64,000 nt of DNA from positions 19,350 to 83,349 of the forward strand of contig VTPC01000610.1 of assembly GCA_011009095.1 (NCBI GenBank), given 5' to 3'. Below are positions 46,690 to 60,952 of the stretch, piece after piece. The DNA comes from Ignelater luminosus (taxonomy: Eukaryota > Arthropoda > Insecta > Coleoptera > Elateridae). The translations under genes were made by a program, and so were the position numbers. The notes under the pieces were generated by a model that was not told where the DNA came from, did no database searches, and saw only the letters and a program-made list of their open reading frames with translations. Position 1 is the stretch's first letter, and every line of letters begins with the position of its first letter.

Positions 46690-49600
46690 ATAATTTTTTT
46701 ATTCAAGACGAAATTAGAACTCCTTTGGTGGCACTTGGATTGAAATATGAAGCGAAACATAAGGGTGCGTATGTATTTGTTACAGCTGCATAATTATGCA
46801 TACCCAAATGCGGTGCCGAATTGCAGTACAGAACCAGCTTGTCACGAGGTTACGGTCTTTACAGTGAAACCACTTTAGCGAAAATGTAAAAAAAAGCGTA
46901 ACGACATGAGAAACGAAAGCAATTTTAACAGGTAGAAGATTATCTTGGAACTGTTACGCATTAAAGAATTATGGAAACATTGTACTGTTCGAATCTTATT
47001 TGATTAAAATGCTTTTAGCCTCAGGTAGAAACACAATAACAAATACTGAAGGGAGACCCATGAATCTTTTTTTCTATTCCAAAGAAAATCTTTTATCTTA
47101 ATTTATGTCGAGTTGCATACCTGCATATAGATACTAAAAGTGATAATGATAATGAATTATAAAATCTTGTACAAAGTTTACAGATCTAATTATTAAATAA
47201 AAGAAAAAAAGAAACTGAAATACCGTATAAACCTAAGTACATATTGTACATAATAATCGAAGCTTTTTTTACATTAACCTTTAACACATAAAAGATCAAA
47301 ACAATACCAAATAAACAATGAAAATGTATGAGCAGAAGTGTCGAATATGAAGAGTTCTCGAAAAAAAGAAATTACAGCTGTATGTAACGATTTTTCTGTT
47401 CAAAAGAAAAATTTACAAAGTAGCATTGGTTTGGTTCAATCAAAATACCCTTTTGTATTTTCACATCTAATCCTTCTATATGTTTTCATTAAGCAGCTAT
47501 TTTAAATTCGTCCTGATGTAATAATACATGAAGTATACTTCTATGTTGCTATATGTCAACCTTCTATCTTGCTTTGTTAGTTGTAATTTCTCTTTGAACC
47601 TACTTTTTCTTTTTTCTGTTTTCTATTGTTTTGCTTTAATACATCACTTGGGCCATTTCCTACAAATGAGTCGATCTGTTCAATATTTAATTCACTATGA
47701 TGTTGGTTGTTTTGTTTGAACCAAAAGGCATTTACTACACATAAGTAGTTCTAAGGATTTTGTTCTACGACTTTTACACTTTATTTACTTGAGTTTTTCA
47801 AGCTGTTTCCCAAATAAAACAAACGGGCATAATTATCATTGGTCTATTGTCTAATGAGAAACTTCGAATGCGTATTTAAAAAATTAGCTCGAAATCGAGT
47901 GTGGCTATGAGTTACAAAACGTATTTTAGAACTTGGGAGTAACTTTGCTTCCGAGATTTTTGACACATCCAATAGTAAAAAACATACAATTTTTAAAGAA
48001 TTTTTCTGTTTATTAATAGCTATACACACGCAGCGATAATCATGAATAGCATTCGTTCAAATTCTTATATGAATTCAAGTCAGATAGATCAACATAGAGG
48101 CTCAATTATTTGACATTTCCAGCATTTGAATTCTTCTAAAGTGCATGTTTGTTAATGATAAATAATTTGGTTGGATTTTACTGATGCTTAGGAGTCAATA
48201 ACCCCTGTTTGATATTTATCAGCATTATAAACTTCTCCACCGTTTGCATCAATTGTTAAATTTTCAATAGCCTCCTGTAGTATCTTACAGTTTCAGTTAG
48301 ATCGCTGTTTCCGCTTACAAATATAATGTTGTTTGCAAAACTCGATACTTTAATTATCACTGTTGTTGGTGTAAATATTAGGTATATAAGTAAATAAGTA
48401 AAAACTGTTTTAGAACAGCTACAATTTATTCTTGCTGTCTTTATTTATACATTATATTAGATAACGACTTGTCGAATCATGAGTTGGGAAGTCAAATTTT
48501 ATTGGAGAAATAGCATCGTTGTCGTCGATGTGAAGTCTTCTTAATACGTATCTTTAGAGTACCTAGATTATCTTTTCCTGGCTTGAGAAACATAGTAACA
48601 ACGGCTTTCCTTCATGTTACAGCACAATAACCAAGATAGGGTGATTCACGAAAGTAGACAAGCCTAGCAGAGTTTGAGATGCAACCCATTGCACATATCT
48701 ACGGTTTTTCTCATTTTTAAAAGATCATGAAGGAGAGGTACTTTGCTCTGTCTTCTCTTTGTAGTGAACTTTATCAATTCCTTACTTGACACTCTTATAA
48801 TTAATCGATAGATTAACGACCATTTACGCAAATGCTATTTGCTATGTTCTCGTTTTTAGACGATAACATCATTAATGTTGCCGTTAAGATAAAGATCACT
48901 TGTTTCTCGTAAATCTTTCTGACGTAACAGTAATAAAAATAAAAAACTTACGAAATGTTTTGACAGAACTGGAACGTGCTAGTCTCAAATACAAGCAATG
49001 GCTTTTTGTAGATAAAGAAACATTTATCCCCATGACTTTAATGATTTCTTTTTATACCCGAAGAAACAGTTCGGAAAAAATATAGATTATTTCGAGAAGG
49101 CAGAGAGGTATTCCTTGAGATAGAATATCACCTTGACCATAGTCACAGCAGTACCAAAGCTCCAGCTATTGTAAAATTTATAAGAACATTACACAAAACC
49201 GTTTAAATACACCAATCTATTTGAGTTTCCAATCAATCACCAGATTATTACTTACTCTTCTTCGTTGTATGTGTTTGTGTATGCATTACTGCGATATATC
49301 ACTTGAAAGCCTAAAAGTCAAAGTGACTTGATGTCGCTAATCGTGCGTACATTACACTTCTTGGCTCATTGAAGTTATCAAGAATCTGTAGGTAAACAAC
49401 TACATAATTTCCAAAGGTTGTCAGCAAAAATATTCATGGAATTGTTAATGATATGGTCGATGTCCTGTCAAATGCTTATATAAGACTTTCAAAAAAATTT
49501 TAAAAACAAATAGTTTCTTTTAAATACACTTTTCTAGGCGTAACACGGTGTGTATAGATAAAACATTTGTTGCAATCGTTCTACCACCAGCGAATCATTC

Positions 49601-50839
49601 CTAATATTCGCGCAACCTATTTATTATTAGGGAAAATTTCACGCTATCAACGTTTCAATTATATGTAATTCTAATTTTAATATAACACATTGGAAAACAG
49701 CAAATCGAACGTTTATGCGAACGAAATAGTGAATATTTAGCAAAATTGTGACAAATGTATGCAACAAATTCGAAATCCGTCTAAAGTCACTATTTCAGCC
49801 AATCATCAAAAGGCGTTGTGCGCGCACATTGTACACAGTGGAATTTTAATTTAACAAAAAATGGAAATCTGGCAAACCAAATTGTGAATGGCAGTGCTTG
49901 CTATTTTGTTGCTTGTTTAGTTTGCCAGTGAAGTTTTCAGACAGTTTGACACAGTCAATACAGAGCGTCCATAAAGTAACGCGGAAGTTCAATCGTTTTT
50001 CAATTATTTGAAAATATGCTTGGATCAATAGATATTACTTCAACTTTATCGTATTTAGAAAATAAATACATATGCTACATTATTTAGAATGGCCAAAAGA
50101 GCTGGACATATATCAGCTGTATTCTTTAAATAGAGGTGTGTTTTTACATTCCATGATTCTGTATGAAATGCTAGACTAGAGCATAATTTATACTTAAACT
50201 CAGTTGTTTTCAAAATACTAACATTTGTTTGACATTTTCCAATTCCATTAGTTACAGGATCCAAATTACGTAACTTGCTCGGAGCAAAGCAGTTTGAATT
50301 TGTCTATTTTAGTTTTTCATAATATTTTAGTTTTCAGAAGGTTTAAACTGCTAAATTATTTTTTAGAGAATAAATAATTAGTTAAAGAAGATACCAACAG
50401 TTAAACCCTAAAACTTATTTTGTGAATTGTACAAATATAAATTCTTAAGAAATAGTTATTTATGTACCAAGAGAGTAGAGAGGCTAATTTTTGGCTCGAA
50501 GGGTCCCGAGACCATGGGTTAAGGATACATACACGACGAGAGCCAAAATCCACGAAGATGCATATAAGATTTTCGGCATCAGAGCGGACCAAATTGTACT
50601 TAAAACAAAACGTGAATAGCTTCTCTAGGGCACAAAGTGTTAGTTTATGATGTATGGCACAAAAGTGCTACTTTTGTCCTGTTTTGAGTGCGTAAAGAAG
50701 CACATTAGAACCTACTTGCGCAAAAATATATTAAAAGCCTGCTGCGGGAGCCTTGACTGGCTTTACAAAAATTGCCCATTGATCCTTAAGTTATTTCGAT
50801 GGCCCATTTAGTAACGCTGCCGTTATTTTACAGTTTTTA
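46690..50839. other. AT-rich stretch, no gene recognised
   Basis: Short frames without motifs only. Two spots resemble solitary mariner-type ends: AGGGTGATTCACGAAAG near 48639, and CAGAGCGTCCATAAAGTAAC near 49961 after TA. No partner end was found for either. Confidence 0.4.
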
Positions 50840-51720
50840 TAAAATCGATCTATTAGTCTTTGTTTAAGAAAGGGATGCCAAGCGTTTTGTATTATTTCTG
50901 CAGCTTCTGCTTTTGTTTGATAAGTTGTAGAATGTAGTTTGATGCATTAGAAATTGAAAAATACCTTTTACGGGGATTAGAGGTTGTAGATTTACAAAAT
51001 GCATGAGTGACGGCATCGATGAAAGATTTTACTATATTGTCGGAGTCTTGCGAATTAATTAATTAGGAGAAAATATGAAGTGACGATTCTAATCTAACTT
51101 GAAAATAAGGAATTTGCAAACACATGATGTTCGTTGGAACTTAATGTTTTCACGTTTTAGGCAGATTTATTCGTTAGGCTAATTTTATAACACAATGCAA
51201 ATGGAATTCTTTAATTATTTTCATGTATTAATGTCTTTTTCAGTATAAAGTTTTTACACAAAAAACTAACGTGAAGTCCAACGTCATGTGTTTTCGCAAA
51301 CACTACAGTCTCATTGGAATTATTGGATTTGCATTCCCAGATTCTATTTGTACAATTTAAATCACCTAGTACAATAGACACCGACTATTTTGAAATATTA
51401 TTTTAAAAGCAGTTTCTATTGTAGCTAAAGGCATGTCATATCAGCATCATCTTGAGAGATATTTGATTTGGCAGATAAAAGATTTTAATGTGAGTGAGTA
51501 TACCAAGGGATGATTTGTTTGTATACTATGATTATTGGTGCTTTCTGTTCTGTGTTTAGTACGCTTCTGTATGAGATTTTGGCTGATAAGATTTTTTCCT
51601 ATCTTGGCAGAATTTCTAATTGTCTGTAACTCTCTGAGTACGATAACTACAGTTCACGTTTAAGTGTTTCACCAGTTCTTGAAAAACAACAATTTCAAAA
51701 TTCAAGAAAGGCAGCCAATG
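50840..51720 (-). pseudogene. Jockey-like non-LTR retrotransposon relic (endonuclease region)
   Basis: Minus-strand translation gives VLGDLNCTNRIWECKSNNSN near 51370-51300. This matches the (V/I)LGDFNA.H..WG....N.RG pattern of APE-type endonucleases in jockey-group LINEs. Further along, around 51040-50890, comes DNIVKSFIDAVTHAFCKSTT then NPRKRYFSISN, which corresponds to the region between endonuclease and reverse transcriptase (..L...F...l..A.....P...). The frames are interrupted by stops and no reverse transcriptase core is recognisable beyond. LINEs copy themselves through RNA using these two enzymes; this copy is dead and probably 5'-truncated or eroded. Confidence 0.55.
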
Positions 51721-53707
51721 TTATAGTAGTGATGTGTAAATGAAATATCCAATTACGTAAGGAAATGCTACTAAATTCCTGTAACTATTTACTCATACAG
51801 ACACTTTTTAATATTAGGAATTTTTTATCAAGTTTAGCATTATACATGCAGTGTTAAAACTGATATACAAACGAAGATATTTAAAACAAACAGACATGAT
51901 TCTGAAAATTGAAAACTATTTTAGAATTCTTTGAAGTTTATCCGTTCAGGAAATTTCCCTGATAATATTTTAATATTTCTGTGGAAATTCTCATTAATAA
52001 ATGACATATTTTCGTAAGAAATGTCTACAGATAAAAACCTTTGAAATAGGCGTAATCAAAATGTAAAAAATACTTAAAAAACTAAAGCAATACACTAATA
52101 AGTAATAACTAGAAGATGTGTTTACTTTTGGAATCTGGAAATTATCTCATTGACTTTTAAATAGGCAAAAAATTATTAAAAGATATTTATGAATTCCGCT
52201 TCACGAAACGACATTTAAAAAGTGATCGTTATTACGGTTATTAATTCTATTAGTTCAGGAAATTACATTAAATTTATTGTGAAAAGGAAATTAATTATGT
52301 TTTACTAAATCTGTATGGTTGGATTGATTATTTATTATTAATAATAGAAATATAAATTGTTTATATTTCATCTCAAAACAATAAGAGTGAAAAAAGCCAT
52401 AGAAATAAAATAAATGTTATAGTGCATGCAATACATGACAGAATTTGTCTGGCTTCGAATGTAAAGACAACACAATAGGAAGTAGTGTTTTGTTGATGTC
52501 GACTTGACAGGTAATTTTATAATCTTTTAAAGATCTTTAAGATGTCAGTCTCAATTCTGTTGAAATGCGTTGTGCATCTTGTAGTTTATTTTGTTTACTT
52601 TTTTATTTTTATAATAACGGTTATAAGAAGACAAAGACAAAACAAAAAGACATCCTGGGTATCGTATAAATTGATTAGAACAGTAATTCCTTTATCAACA
52701 AATCACAGATGCAGTTGAAATTAAACGTTTCCTAATCATATTTTGCATGGACTCTTGTCAGCTCAACAAGCACTGCTAATAAAGCTTGAAAGAAGATAAC
52801 AACACTGCATTCTTGCTTATTGTATTTTCCTATATCTACGAAATATATCAAAGATCTCGAAGTCCGTCTGTTTTCATGGTTTTTTCAAAGAGACGGATAG
52901 TCTCAAAAGATTTTCGATAAAATTACAATAACCAAGTGCAAATGTCAAATTACATTTAATTTGCGCGGATACAAGATTCAAAAGAGAGATAAGATAGAAT
53001 ATATGATAAAATAATATTCTACGTACGTATACCCACTCATTTTGTATAAGATATTTCCTACATACACATTGTACTATTGATTTTCTATTTTACAATTACT
53101 TAGAACTTCACTAGAAAAACTTTAATCATTTTATTGTTGAGTGATTACTGATTTTAGAGAAAACGATTTTATCTTGCGAAACGAAAAGGAAACAGATCAT
53201 TATGTTCCACCCTGAACTAACATTGAGTATTCTTAGTAACTAATCTCGTAGAAGGGTCTTCAATTACCCGAAACTGTATTTGTTCTATTTTCTCTTTAGT
53301 AGTTGTAGTATTCTAGTACACCATAATCATTAATCAAAACACAAGCTTTCATATATGTAGAAAATAAACGTTCGTTACTATCCAGTAGATTCGTCAAATT
53401 TATCATATCTGTGTTCTGGCGCTATTTCGTCTTTTACTACTATATTAGCCTTAGGTACATTTTAAGAAGTTCTATTCAACTTAATCGAAATTCTACTGCC
53501 TTTGTTATAACAAAAAACCTTTAGAGTTCGACTTTATCACACATTAAACCTCTGTTATAATTTAATTTGCATTATTGCGTGTTCCTTAGTTCGCACCGAG
53601 GTTTCGATTCTCCCGCCAGTTTGCCACCGCAACATCACCTTGGTAACGGTGGCGCTGAGATCGGACTTCTGGTTACGACAAGGAACACTTCCTGTTTTTT
53701 TGATATA
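51721..53707. other. AT-rich stretch, nothing recognised
   Basis: No element ends or coding motifs. A patch at 53575-53700 is less AT-rich, but its 62-codon frame is not recognisable. Confidence 0.4.
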
Positions 53708-56336
53708 CATGGTGATTCTGAAATAAAGGGTATCCTTTTAATAGGTGATAAGTGAGGCTAAAAGAAGACAAAAAATGAAGAAACGTAGTGGCTCCGTGAA
53801 AGTTGAAAATTTTCACAATTTTCCGAAATATTAAATACTGAAGCCGCCTCTGGTTAGAAAAAGGAAAGTGTTCTTTGTATTCTCGCCTTCGGAGTAAAAA
53901 GTGAAAGTTAAGGAGATTTACGGTTGTTGTAAAACCATTGTATTGCAAGAATGAAAATTTGCCAGAGTTGCCTATTTTCTTTGAACTAACGCAGGTGTAG
54001 TAGCACAATGAACAATAAATGCCATCATAAGCTACCCCCTGGACATTTTCAACTTTCCCTTCTTAAATCTGAAGCTGAGGAGATCAAAGAAATTGTGATA
54101 TGTTTAACAGGCAGGGTTGTTGAAATGTATTAAGACAGTTAAAAGATAATAGCATAATTTATGTCACGAGCAATTAGATTCCGGTCTCGCAAGCAACATT
54201 TTAATCCCTTATTATTATTTAGTCATATGAATAGAAAACATTATGGAAGATACTACTAATTATCGCTTCTGTATTTAACTCAATTCCATAAAATCAACCA
54301 ATTTTTATTTATGTAGCATAATGCTTATTGAAGTTTTTGGTTCTTCGGAATTTTACAGAAAAAAGTCACTAACAGTAAAATTTTAATATTTTTCCGTTTA
54401 CAGATCAAAAAGTAAACGTTATAAACGTGTCCACAGGCTATTTATGGCATTGTAGAAACCAGAAAAACTATTATAAGCGTTTAAAGTGCGAGAAAGGTTT
54501 GGTGTGTTTACCATGCTTTCGGCGAAATAGCGGTTCCTTTTAACATAAGCTATCGCTTTCTTTTATCACGAGCAAGTAGTAAATAGTAAGTCTGTCAACT
54601 AAGCAAGTACAGCAACTTTATTTTACCCCCCATCATGTTTACTTCTTAATCCAAAAAAGCGAGAATTATAAAAAGGTTTCTCGTCAAAACGTTTTCTTGG
54701 AGATTAAATATTTGGTACCTGCTTCTTTCAAAGCCACTGGCTTTACCCTAACAACTAGGTACTTCCAATTTCTTTTTCTAAAAACATATTTCAATAGTAA
54801 AATGAAGGTCGCTGACCGCTGCCTATTTAACGCGAAAATATAGCTTCTTTTGTTAATGTCAGAAATGCGAATCTCATTCAAAAGCGCACGAAAAAGGGCC
54901 ATAATTCATAATTCAATCTTCTTTCGTTTTCTTGTAAAGACTAAACAGAGTATCGCGACGTTTACGCATTCATGTTATCACCTTATTACTTGAAAGACGG
55001 GCAACTTACCAAAATATTACAACAAATGTTGAAAATGACCACCGTCGACCTGAAGACAAGCCTCTATGCGTCGGTGAAAACTGTTACGCACACGAGTAAA
55101 TATTCCAGCTGTATTGCGAATTTCTGCGGCTGCTGCTAAAATGCGTTGTTAAAGGTCTTTCGCGTTTTCGACTTCCGTGCGATATACAACAGACTTCATG
55201 TGACCCCACAAAAAGTAGTCCAGAGGATGTGTGTCAGGGCTACGAGCAGGCCAGCGTACGGGACCATTGCGACCAATCCACCGATGGGGAAACATTTCGT
55301 TCAAATAGCCCTGCACACGTACGCTAGTATGCGGAGGGGCTCCATCATGCATGTAATAAATATGCCAACATATCTGGCAACCTGTTTTCTAGAAATTCCA
55401 GATACGTGTCTCCGTTTAACCGCTGTGGTAAAATAAATGGTTCAAACGATGTGTCTCCTAAAATGCCACACCACACATTAATAGAAAACCGCCATTGAAA
55501 TTTATTTTCCCTAATCAGGTGAGGATTAGCGTCATTCCAATAATGTATGTTATGAAAATTTAAGATACCGTCTCGCGTAAAACAACACTCATCCGTAAAC
55601 AGTACTTTCTCTACAAATTCCTGTTGTTGCATTGTTTTTTGTTGAAACTACTCACAAAATGTTTGTCTCGGTGCAAAGTCATTTTCAGTTAAATGCTGAA
55701 TCCGTTGTACGTGATAGGGATGTAATAAGTACGACTTTAATATCCGATGCGCTGTTGCTTGGGAACGTCGCGTGCGATACCGCGGGTACTTATTGTAGGA
55801 TCTTCATTAATCATATCTAATACATCTTCTTATCCACGGCCTTCATATGTTGCGACGGTGCTACCTGTATCACGAAGTCGTTGTATCGTTTGCAGTATTG
55901 TATTCCGCGAAGGCTGTCTTCGTTGTGAAAAACGATCGGCGTACAGTCGTTTTGTCGCTTCTACATTATAATGACATTCTCCATACATTAAAGTTATGTC
56001 TGCCAACTCTTGAGTGGAAAACATCTCGCTCACTTTAAATTTTTACACACCTTGTCACTCTCAGGAAAGTCAAAGACCGACTGATTGTGACAACATGTTC
56101 CGACCCTTACATATGTAAATAGCTACCTGCCAATGACAAGGAGGGTCAGTCAACCCCTATCGATTTTTACTTAAGTAAAAGTATGAGAGCAGGACCGGCT
56201 TGGCTTAGCGATAAAATTTCAAGTCTTTTTCTCGGAAACCATGCAATTTTTACCTACCTTTTTTTATCGCAAATGTATGTACTATCACACCGCTATCCAC
56301 CTTTAAGAGGATACCCTTTATTTCAAAATCACCCTG
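53708..56336 (-). mobile_element. Full-length DD41D mariner-like element, inactive
   Basis: The ends are CATGGTGATTCTGAAATAAA on the left and, reversed on the right, CAGGGTGATTTTGAAATAAA; both continue AGGGTATCC. TA flanks both sides (53706-53707 and 56337-56338). The left tip has a T in place of the G seen in the other ends. The element is 2629 bp, unusually long for the superfamily: about 1.3 kb separates the transposase stop from the left end. It is the source type of the 1005-bp derivative at 27774-28778. An open frame at 54684-54902 inside the extra region has no recognisable domain and is absent from the derivative. Confidence 0.88.
55017..56033 (-). pseudogene. DD41D transposase, disabled by stops and a frameshift
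   Basis: The start ATG is at 56031-56033 (MSEMFSTQELADITLMYGEC), a helix-turn-helix head with RRQPSRNTILQTIQRLRDTG. A TAA interrupts after YEGRG. The next block (MINEDPTISTRGIARDVPKQ) is in frame but ends at a stop, and a frame change leads to HPYHVQRIQHLTENDFAPRQ with a TAG where Trp is usual. An open middle part has the first Asp in VLFTDECCFTRDG. Another frame has the second Asp in MHDGAPPHTS and the third in SPDTHPLDYFLWGH, 41 residues apart. A further stop follows KDL before the tail ..EACLQVDGGHFQHLL (stop 55017-55019). Thr-His replaces the usual Leu-Thr or Leu-Asn beside the third Asp. With at least four lesions it is inactive. Confidence 0.85.
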
Positions 56337-56338
56337 TA

Positions 56339-59300
56339 TGTTGTTCGTGCGTTGTTGGTCTGTCGCATTTGGACAGTCTCAAAAATATTTAGTAGAGTAA
56401 ATAGTAAAAAATGATTTTTTGTTAATATACAGTCCACATTTTTATTGAACTTAACAACCTCATTCAAAGTATGAGATGCCCCCCAAGGAAGCAACCAGGC
56501 AATTCTCTCATCTAACTTACACGATTCTTCAACAGCACAGTATTATTTGCAGGCCTCAAAATTACAATTTAAGCACAGCAATTTGCAAGACTCTAAATGA
56601 ACTGGAAAATAGTTTAGCAAATAACGCATTACGCTAAATTCAATTAAATATGAAGCGAAGATTTCTAGTCTTGGGTAACAATGCGTTTTTTAAGTTGGTT
56701 AAGTGCACTATCAAAAGCAGAATCAGGTAATACGGGCACGTTCTAGAACTACTAAAACGCAATAATTAGAAATGTTATAAATGGAAAATCAAGTTCAATT
56801 ACGAAGTATAAATAACTTGACACTATGGCGTTGGCAAAAGGTTAGTTGTAGCTAGGTTACCTTCTTTTTATCACAAAAATACTTGTGGTAAGCAAGGGAG
56901 TATACCTTATCTCATTTCCATAATTCTAATCCATTTCAAATGTTTAGGGTTTTAGTTGCATGCACTGTTATACCCTAAACTTATTTATGTTGGTGTCACT
57001 ATTTCTAGTTACACATTTCTCACTAGAAAATCTTCTGTCAAACGAATGTCATATGTCAAAATAGGGTTATAATGCAGTAAATTCGTTTTTATGTGCAAAT
57101 CAGTTTGATTACAATTAATATTGAAGTAATAAACACAGAAAAAATAAATTTTTATTCCAAATAATAAACAAACAACGAAAGGTAACGCTATAAAATGCAA
57201 ACATTTACCTTTTCTGAATGACAACCTAACCTCTGATTTTAAATAAAAACAAATAACAATATTGTCAACATTTCTCAATGAAAAATTCTAGTGTTTAGAA
57301 GGTTTTGTTACCAACACAACAAAAATTTAACAGGAATTTTAAAAACCATATAAACTATAGTTGTGTTGAAACATACCTCGATAGTAGAGTGATCTTTGAG
57401 GAGGTCTAGTCTTATTCGAGGATGACGGCCTTCTGAGAAACCGGAAAGCTCGTTTGATATCTGTAGCGCAAAGAGGTTGTTAGTATTGAAAAACCAATTA
57501 ACTTGCTAGATAAAGAGTTAGAAGAAGCCAAATTGGTGCTGAATCGCTTTTAGATCTAGTTAAGTGGCAAGTTCCTTTCCTAAATATTTGAAAATACACA
57601 ACATTTGGGCAGTTGCAGAGTCAATGTCGAGGCTCTAGAGACAAGGCAGAATTCTGATAAACGAGACAAATGGATCTACCGGCTGTGCAAAAGCTACCAG
57701 ACTAAATTTATTAATTGTCGTTTTTGCTGAGAACTCCAAACTCAAAAGGCAGCTATATTTAGTGCTGTCAGCAGTATGAGATGGTAGAAGGATTGAAATA
57801 CTTTTCAAAAAGAGGGGCACAAGATAAAATGACTTTCCAGTTTGTCCGACTAGTTCAGCAAGAGGAAACAATTAATATAAACTAAGGAAGATGGTAGCAG
57901 TAGAAGTGGTTAACGGGGTTAGAAATTGGTACAAATAAAGATCTGCAATGCCGGTTTAATGAACATTCCGCCCTTACAGTTACTTGTAAACTATTGCTCT
58001 TGAGTAACTGCAGAAGGTATAGTAACAAAAGCGTGGTGGTATTGTAAAACAGTTATTTTCAAATCTTCCTATCCGAAAAGGCCTTCTTATTCGTAAATGT
58101 GGAGACTAATATGACAGCAATAAAAAGCAATTTATTACTTTAAATATAGAATGTAGATCAGCGCATTGATTCTTATTTACTGAATTCGTAAAAGCCCTCT
58201 ACGAAACCCCAGGAATTCGGTAGACAAATTTTGGATTTTTGAAAGCAGCAACTCCTTCGATAGTACCACTTACATTTGCAGTGCGGAGTCTATACTGTTG
58301 CAATTCTTCGTAAAACTGTCGTAAGATTTGATTTACTTTTATCTGAGTTAAATTTACAAAACAACTTGATGTTTAGTTTCAAAAAGAGTTTATATGTTGA
58401 AAAATTTGGAAACTGTCCTTGTGAAGTGGAAGATCTAGAGAAATTTTGTCATGAGTCATTCTGCAGAAAATGAGTAATACTGAATGTATAATAAATTAAA
58501 CCAAGTATTAAACACCTAATGCTAAAAATATTTAAGAAAGCTCATTCAATTACAAAACATACACAATTCTGTACGAAATATTACTTGGCACAATAATTTT
58601 CAACTAACTTATAATAATTTATAGAACTTTTTTTAGAAGGTGTATATTTTTGTATGTAGTATACTATAGTATCAGTTTCTCGTAAAAAAGGCATGAATGC
58701 GAAGATTTAAATAGCGCAGAGTGTTCTTAATTTATTCTCACGGTTAGAATTTCCTCAAGTCGGCCTTAATTTCTTTAATCTATAATTTTAGCATCAGACC
58801 ACGGACCATCTGCTTGCTGGGAAATAATTTATAAAAGGCATTTTACCGACGTGCGTCTTGACTTTTATAAAAACACGGATGTATTAATTCCATACACGTT
58901 TTTTAGTGAACCGTAAAATTTCAGTGCAATATTGCAATTTAATCTAGCAGTAAACAACAAAGATGGAAATAATGTGTGACCACAAATGTTGTATTAAATT
59001 ACATCTTATGAAATATAAAACCATACTTAAACCAGACGATAGATACAAAGGTAAATATTTAATAAAGATAACTTCAGAGAAGAACTGTCTCCGTGACCTA
59101 CGTAAGTTTACTTTCGGTAATTCCCAAAGTCTTCATTTTACTTTTTACTGTAAAAACGAAATAAAAACCCGGATGAGCAATGCAAATCTAAATATTTTAA
59201 CTTGCTAGTCGGCCATCTGTTCGTTGTGTGTATATACTAGCGAAATTTTTGTTCTTTTTGTAGTTTAATTAAAGTCGAGTTTATAGGCAGTTCAGTCGTA

Positions 59301-60500
59301 GAGTGGGTCTGTTAAACGAATTAATGAGAGGATACATTTATTGAGATTATAATAATCCCTGGAAATGTGGTTATATTCAGAAAATTTTTAATATAAATCA
59401 CAAAAATAATTGCTGCACTAATGAAAGACCTGAAAATTACCTAAAGCAATGCCTAAAGTAAGATTGTTATTAATTTTATTGTTAAGAAATTATATACCAA
59501 CCAGACAGAAACTAGACGTGACATTAGAAGATGATTCATAAACTGGTACAATAAAACCGTTTTTTTAATTTCACATTTAAAAAATCTACAAGAAGCTAAT
59601 TATCTTTAGACATTAGTACATCGTAATTATACTTTGTATAACTAAAAGTTAACAAAGGATGTTGCTGTTTAAGTTTTGAAATCAATTAATCTGCAAGTAT
59701 TATTATTTTACGATTTAAAATTAAAATACCAGTTGACTCTTAACACAATAATATTACAGAAATCTCTAAACCACATTAATAATCAATAAATTGGCAATAC
59801 CGGAATTAAAAGATTTTTAAGCGTGAACAGCTTGTCTACTTTCTTGTCTAATTATTTAATTATGACCTAATACATGAACTATAGAGAGAACAGTGGAAAA
59901 GTTTTTCATCAATTACATACTGTTTAGCAACAACTGCTCTCTCTCTCTCACTTCATCTATGTTTTTAATAAGCAGGTAATTCTAATTTTAATCCCAAGAG
60001 CGTTCCTAACCTATGTAGCTTACCCGGAATTGTTCAACTCCGGATGAAGATGGTAAAAATTCATCAAAATCCAGTTATCTATCGACAGACTATTATAATC
60101 TACAAAAGCATTACGTAGACATAAGCCATCAGACCACTAAAATAAATTCATTGGGTGCTCCTTAGAACAGCGATCAGCTCAGGGGCCAGTTCATGGGCTT
60201 TTTCCACTCCGAAGATGTTATCGTAGTATTATATCACTCGCATCTCTTCATTCGTCATTGTTTATGATAATGCTGCAGTTTTAACACATTTAGTATGCAA
60301 TATTTGTATGATACCATTGTTGGTATTTAAAAAAAATGCGCAATGAGGACATTCCTTCCCTACCTAGAATACGAGTCAAGCTGTATTTCCAAATGTGACA
60401 GGGGCATTTTATTTAGGAGGTGCGATACAACTTACTGAGGCAATAGGATGTTTGATATTAATAATATGAAATGGAGAAGGCTTTCCTAGTAAACGCACTT
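56339..60500. other. AT-rich stretch, no gene recognised
   Basis: Only short frames without motifs (for example 57009-57278, 57635-57871, 58963-59208). I see no exon of the synthase gene and no paired element ends here. Confidence 0.4.
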
Positions 60501-60583
60501 GAACTCATTTGTATAAGATTAGAAATTTGAATTAGATTGAACTCATTTGTATAAGATTAGAAATTTGAATTAGATTGAACTCG
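60501..60583. repeat. 38-bp tandem duplication
   Basis: The unit starting GAACTCATTTGTATAAGATT occurs twice without visible difference (60501-60538, 60539-60576), followed by a partial third copy (GAACTCG). Identity of the copies indicates a recent local duplication. Confidence 0.85.
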
Positions 60584-60952
60584 CATTACATAAATGTGGG
60601 ATCATTAACATCTGATACCTGAACCCAAAAATATCTATTTGATACTAAATGAATTTGGGATTTTGAAGCGAAATCCGAAGGAGTAGAAGATCTCATGTTT
60701 ATCTAAATGCAGAAATGAGTTTCAACTACTACGGAAGATGTTAAACTATCAGTGCTGAAACGAAAAAACAACTGGAAGAAGTATAGGGGATTTGTTGTTT
60801 TGGAATTGTCTTTGGAAGTGAAACCTCGAATTGACTTGCACACTTTCCAAGAATGTGACAGCTGTAGATACTTTCTGTCTTGATATGATCCAACTGAAGA
60901 AAGAAGTTTTACAATCGTCGGCTAAGTTTAACTAGGGTATTATTGCCATATA

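Noticed and set aside
48639..48660. Possible terminal repeat AGGGTGATTCACGAAAG of the DD41D family
   Set aside because: It shares only AGGGTGATTC with the real ends, and there is no partner end within several kilobases.
49961..49985. Possible mariner end CAGAGCGTCCATAAAGTAAC after TA
   Set aside because: No inverted partner was found in the neighbourhood and no transposase remains lie beside it.
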